Of a stretch of 64,000 bases of DNA, positions 61,780 through 64,000 are shown piece by piece. Position 1 is the first letter of the stretch. Each line of letters starts with the position of its first letter. The translations under genes and the position numbers were made by a program. The notes under the pieces are model-generated. The model was not told the DNA's origin and made no database searches. It saw only the letters and a program-made list of their open reading frames with translations. The stretch is from Nitrospira sp. (lineage in GTDB: Bacteria > Nitrospirota > Nitrospiria > Nitrospirales > Nitrospiraceae), in contig CP126123.1 in NCBI GenBank assembly GCA_030123605.1, positions 186,001 to 250,000 of the forward strand, written 5' to 3'.

Positions 61780-64000
61780 TCCCACGCAGCACGCCGGCGG
61801 TCGATCCGCGCGCGACCGATACGTTGCTGGCGCAGTTTCTTAACCGGCGGGCCGGCTACGTACCCCAGTGGAATCCAGGGCCGAAATCAGCAGGCGCGGC
61901 GCTGGGGCCCATCGTGGCGCGATTCCTTACGGCGATCCTTCAACGCCTGAACCAGGCCCCTGCAAAGGACAAGCTGGCCTTTCTCGATCTGCTCGGACTG
62001 CGCCTGATTCCGGCGCAGCCGGCCCGCGCGCCCATCGTATTTCAACTGACCAGGGGCGCTGCGGACAGTTCGGCCCCGGCCGGAACCAAGATCGCCGCGC
62101 CGCCGCCTCCCGGCAGTTCACAGCAAATCGTGTTCGAAACCGAGCAGGATGCGGGCATTGCGTCTGCCAACCTCGTCCAAGTCGTCAGTCTGTGGCCGGG
62201 CCGGGACCAGTATCTGGACCACAGTGTTGCGTTGCTTGCCGCGCAGCCGTTCACCCTCTTCGATCCCCTGTTGTCGCAACAGACGGATCACATCCTCTAT
62301 CTCGGACATCCTTCGCTCCTTGCCTTCATGGGAACCGTCCACTTGGCGGTTAGGTTCGATCTCGAGCAGGGTAGTTCATCGCCGTTGGACCTCACCTGGG
62401 AATATTGGGACGGGGAAGTGTGGCGCGGATTCATTGCCAATCGTGCGTCTTGTCTCGATGCGGTAGCGGCAGGTCATGACGGAACCGCAGGTCTCACGGC
62501 GGACGGCTCCGTCCATCTCGATGTCGAAGGCGCGCAGGCTGCGGCAACATCCGTCAACGGCGTCACGTCGTACTGGATTCGCGGCAGGCTGTCGCAGCCG
62601 CTTCCCCCGGACCCGGCGGAATCGTTGCCGATCGTGGATGCCATCAACGTGCGGACGTTGATCGACCGGCACATGGAATTGAGCCTGGCGGTCACCTTCG
62701 ACCGTCTCTTGTCCTCCGGTGCCGGCACCGGTACCAGAATTTCGATTCAGGATGAATGCGGCAAGGAGCTTGGCGGGAATGACGCTCCCATTTCGATCAC
62801 CGTTGCCGATGCCGATGATGTCGGAGCCTTGCCTGTCGCTGTATCTGTCCCTTCGACCAGTGGCACGTTTTCCGACCTCAAGTTTTCTCCTAGTCATACC
62901 TATCAATTCACGGTCGCGTTCCTGGGGCTGACGGGGACAGTCTTTGTTCCGTTCCATCTGGAAGGTGCTGTTCCCGGCAGTCACGTCTCCCTCGCGGTGA
63001 CGGTCAAGGTGGAGGGCCTCTTGCCGGACAAGGCACTCTGCGACGGGAAAACCCTTGACCTGACCAAGGCCTTTTTTCCGCTCGGCGCGAGTCCCGGCCT
63101 CGGATCAACGTTCTATTTCAAACAGAACGAAATTTTCAGCAAGCCGGGAGCGATCGTTCAGATATACCTCGATCCTGCGATACCGGTAGATAGTGCGGAC
63201 CCTAATTCCATGACGTCTCACACGGTCAATTGGGAATATTGGAATGGGTGGGAATGGTCGCTCTTGGTGCAGTCTGCTTCGTCGGGATTCGGGATGAACT
63301 CGCAATACTCCAAAGAATTCACGGCCAATGAAATCATTCCATTCATTGTCCCTCAAGATATCCGCGCAACCGCAGTCAACAACGACGAAGGGCTCTGGAT
63401 GCGTGCGCGCTTGGTCAATGGTGGATATGGGATTAAGAAAAGCATTCCCATTCCCCATACCGATCCGAAAGCCACAGTCGATTATATTCAGCCTCAGCCG
63501 CCCTCTGTCGCAGTCTTTCGCATGGGCTACTCGTGGGTGCAGGGTCCGTCTTCGTTCGAACAGGTCTTCACCTATAACGACTTCCAGTATGAGGACCGTT
63601 CGGACGACGCGCGCCTTTCGGGCAGATCGTTCGCGCCCTACAGACCCATCGCGGAAGTGACCCCTGCCTTGTATCTCGGCTTCGACAAGCGTCTTCCGGT
63701 GAACAATTTCGGGCTGTATCTCGATATCGTGGAAGTACTCGGCGCCTCTCCGAATCCGGCGCTGATCTGGGAGTATTGGAACGGGGGCGATTGGGAACAT
63801 ACCACGGTTGAAGACGACACCAGGAATCTCCGACTGCCAGGCATTCTCACCTCCATTCCCGCGGCGGGCAGTCAATCTCTCGCCCGCTTCGATCGCCCGC
63901 TGTTCTGGTTGCGAGGCCGCATGAAAGAAGACGGACCGCCTCCTCAATCCACCGTCAATCATATGTACACCAACGCCGTCTGGGCATCGCAGCGGGAGAC
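61776..64000 (+). CDS. Large baseplate protein (Afp11/gpJ-like), 3' partial
   Basis: Open from GTG 61776 to the window end (over 740 aa). The N-terminus ('LLAQFLNRRAGYVPQW') and 'LAFLDLLGLRLIPAQPARAP', 'SSAPAGTKIAAPPP', 'VFETEQDAGIASANL' match 'putative baseplate assembly proteins' of eCIS. Three modules each contain an 'EYW(D/N)G..W' motif (about 62400, 63233 and 63773), apparently repeated beta domains. It is the main wedge component; the C-terminal part lies beyond the window. Confidence 0.85.
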   Translation, partial: MIPRSTPAVDPRATDTLLAQFLNRRAGYVPQWNPGPKSAGAALGPIVARFLTAILQRLNQAPAKDKLAFLDLLGLRLIPAQPARAPIVFQLTRGAADSSAPAGTKIAAPPPPGSSQQIVFETEQDAGIASANLVQVVSLWPGRDQYLDHSVALLAAQPFTLFDPLLSQQTDHILYLGHPSLLAFMGTVHLAVRFDLEQGSSSPLDLTWEYWDGEVWRGFIANRASCLDAVAAGHDGTAGLTADGSVHLDVEGAQAAATSVNGVTSYWIRGRLSQPLPPDPAESLPIVDAINVRTLIDRHMELSLAVTFDRLLSSGAGTGTRISIQDECGKELGGNDAPISITVADADDVGALPVAVSVPSTSGTFSDLKFSPSHTYQFTVAFLGLTGTVFVPFHLEGAVPGSHVSLAVTVKVEGLLPDKALCDGKTLDLTKAFFPLGASPGLGSTFYFKQNEIFSKPGAIVQIYLDPAIPVDSADPNSMTSHTVNWEYWNGWEWSLLVQSASSGFGMNSQYSKEFTANEIIPFIVPQDIRATAVNNDEGLWMRARLVNGGYGIKKSIPIPHTDPKATVDYIQPQPPSVAVFRMGYSWVQGPSSFEQVFTYNDFQYEDRSDDARLSGRSFAPYRPIAEVTPALYLGFDKRLPVNNFGLYLDIVEVLGASPNPALIWEYWNGGDWEHTTVEDDTRNLRLPGILTSIPAAGSQSLARFDRPLFWLRGRMKEDGPPPQSTVNHMYTNAVWASQRE

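Noticed and set aside
1-64000. tRNA, rRNA genes and CRISPR arrays
   Set aside because: I looked through the intergenic stretches for T-loop-like motifs and regularly spaced repeats and found none; a covariance-model scan would be decisive.
49353-64000. Prophage or type VI secretion as the identity of the tail cluster
   Set aside because: The Afp15/Afp16-type genes, the Afp7-type LysM protein and the absence of head, portal, integrase or Tss membrane genes in the window favour an eCIS.

Overview
The window is a dense, high-GC bacterial chromosome segment. Its gene content (separate GlyQ and GlyS chains, pyruvate phosphate dikinase, a sulfate ABC transporter under an Rrf2 regulator, many small lineage-type proteins) fits the Nitrospira lineage of Nitrospirota. 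That assignment is inference from remembered family distributions; no search was run. No rRNA, tRNA or CRISPR array was found.

Layout: 1-5.2 kb holds the end of a REC-HDOD signalling protein, a secreted glycoside-hydrolase-like protein and an outer-membrane porin. The porin is bracketed by two copies of a ~145-bp direct repeat and by relics of an IS630-type helix-turn-helix gene and a zinc-ribbon gene. 5.2-9.6 kb is a minus-strand sulfate uptake operon (Rrf2 regulator, sulfate-binding protein, two permeases, ATPase). 9.8-24.2 kb is mostly housekeeping: glyQS, ppdK, ribD, an esterase, a methyltransferase, an MFS transporter, ribE and argS. argS is flanked by the 3' remnant of an acetyl-CoA synthetase gene on one side and by a decayed Phd/PIN toxin-antitoxin pair plus an intact acs on the other.

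27-33.4 kb contains a caspase-fold/TPR protein whose catalytic Cys position is Asn, a set of outer-membrane lipoprotein genes (LPP20, LpoB-like, COG3014-like, LPP20) and a small gene followed by a PIN-domain protein with altered acidic residues. 33.5-49 kb carries a nucleotide pyrophosphatase-like enzyme, HEAT-repeat and hypothetical proteins, proC, a GT81-type glycosyltransferase, a sigma-like/coiled-coil membrane gene pair, a TPP-dependent decarboxylase, an RlmI-like methyltransferase, an OPT transporter, an XRE regulator and a SpoU methyltransferase. proC and the XRE gene both have promoters that predict leaderless mRNAs.

49.3-64 kb is the most striking part: an extracellular contractile injection system (eCIS, the Afp/PVC class of phage-tail-like particles) running off the window end. 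Order: a sigma54 enhancer-binding regulator, a 340-bp gap with TGTCAC-N7-GTGACA-type palindromes, DUF3467, Afp15-type AAA ATPase, Afp16-type cap protein with an extra C-terminal beta domain, sheath, inner tube, three small genes, Afp7-type LysM protein, a hub split into gpD-like and gpV-like genes, PAAR tip, gp25 wedge, and a large baseplate protein (open at the edge). The sheath carries two tandem copies of an inserted domain. The eCIS class is known; this locus's regulation, sheath decoration, split hub and unseen cargo are the parts worth follow-up.
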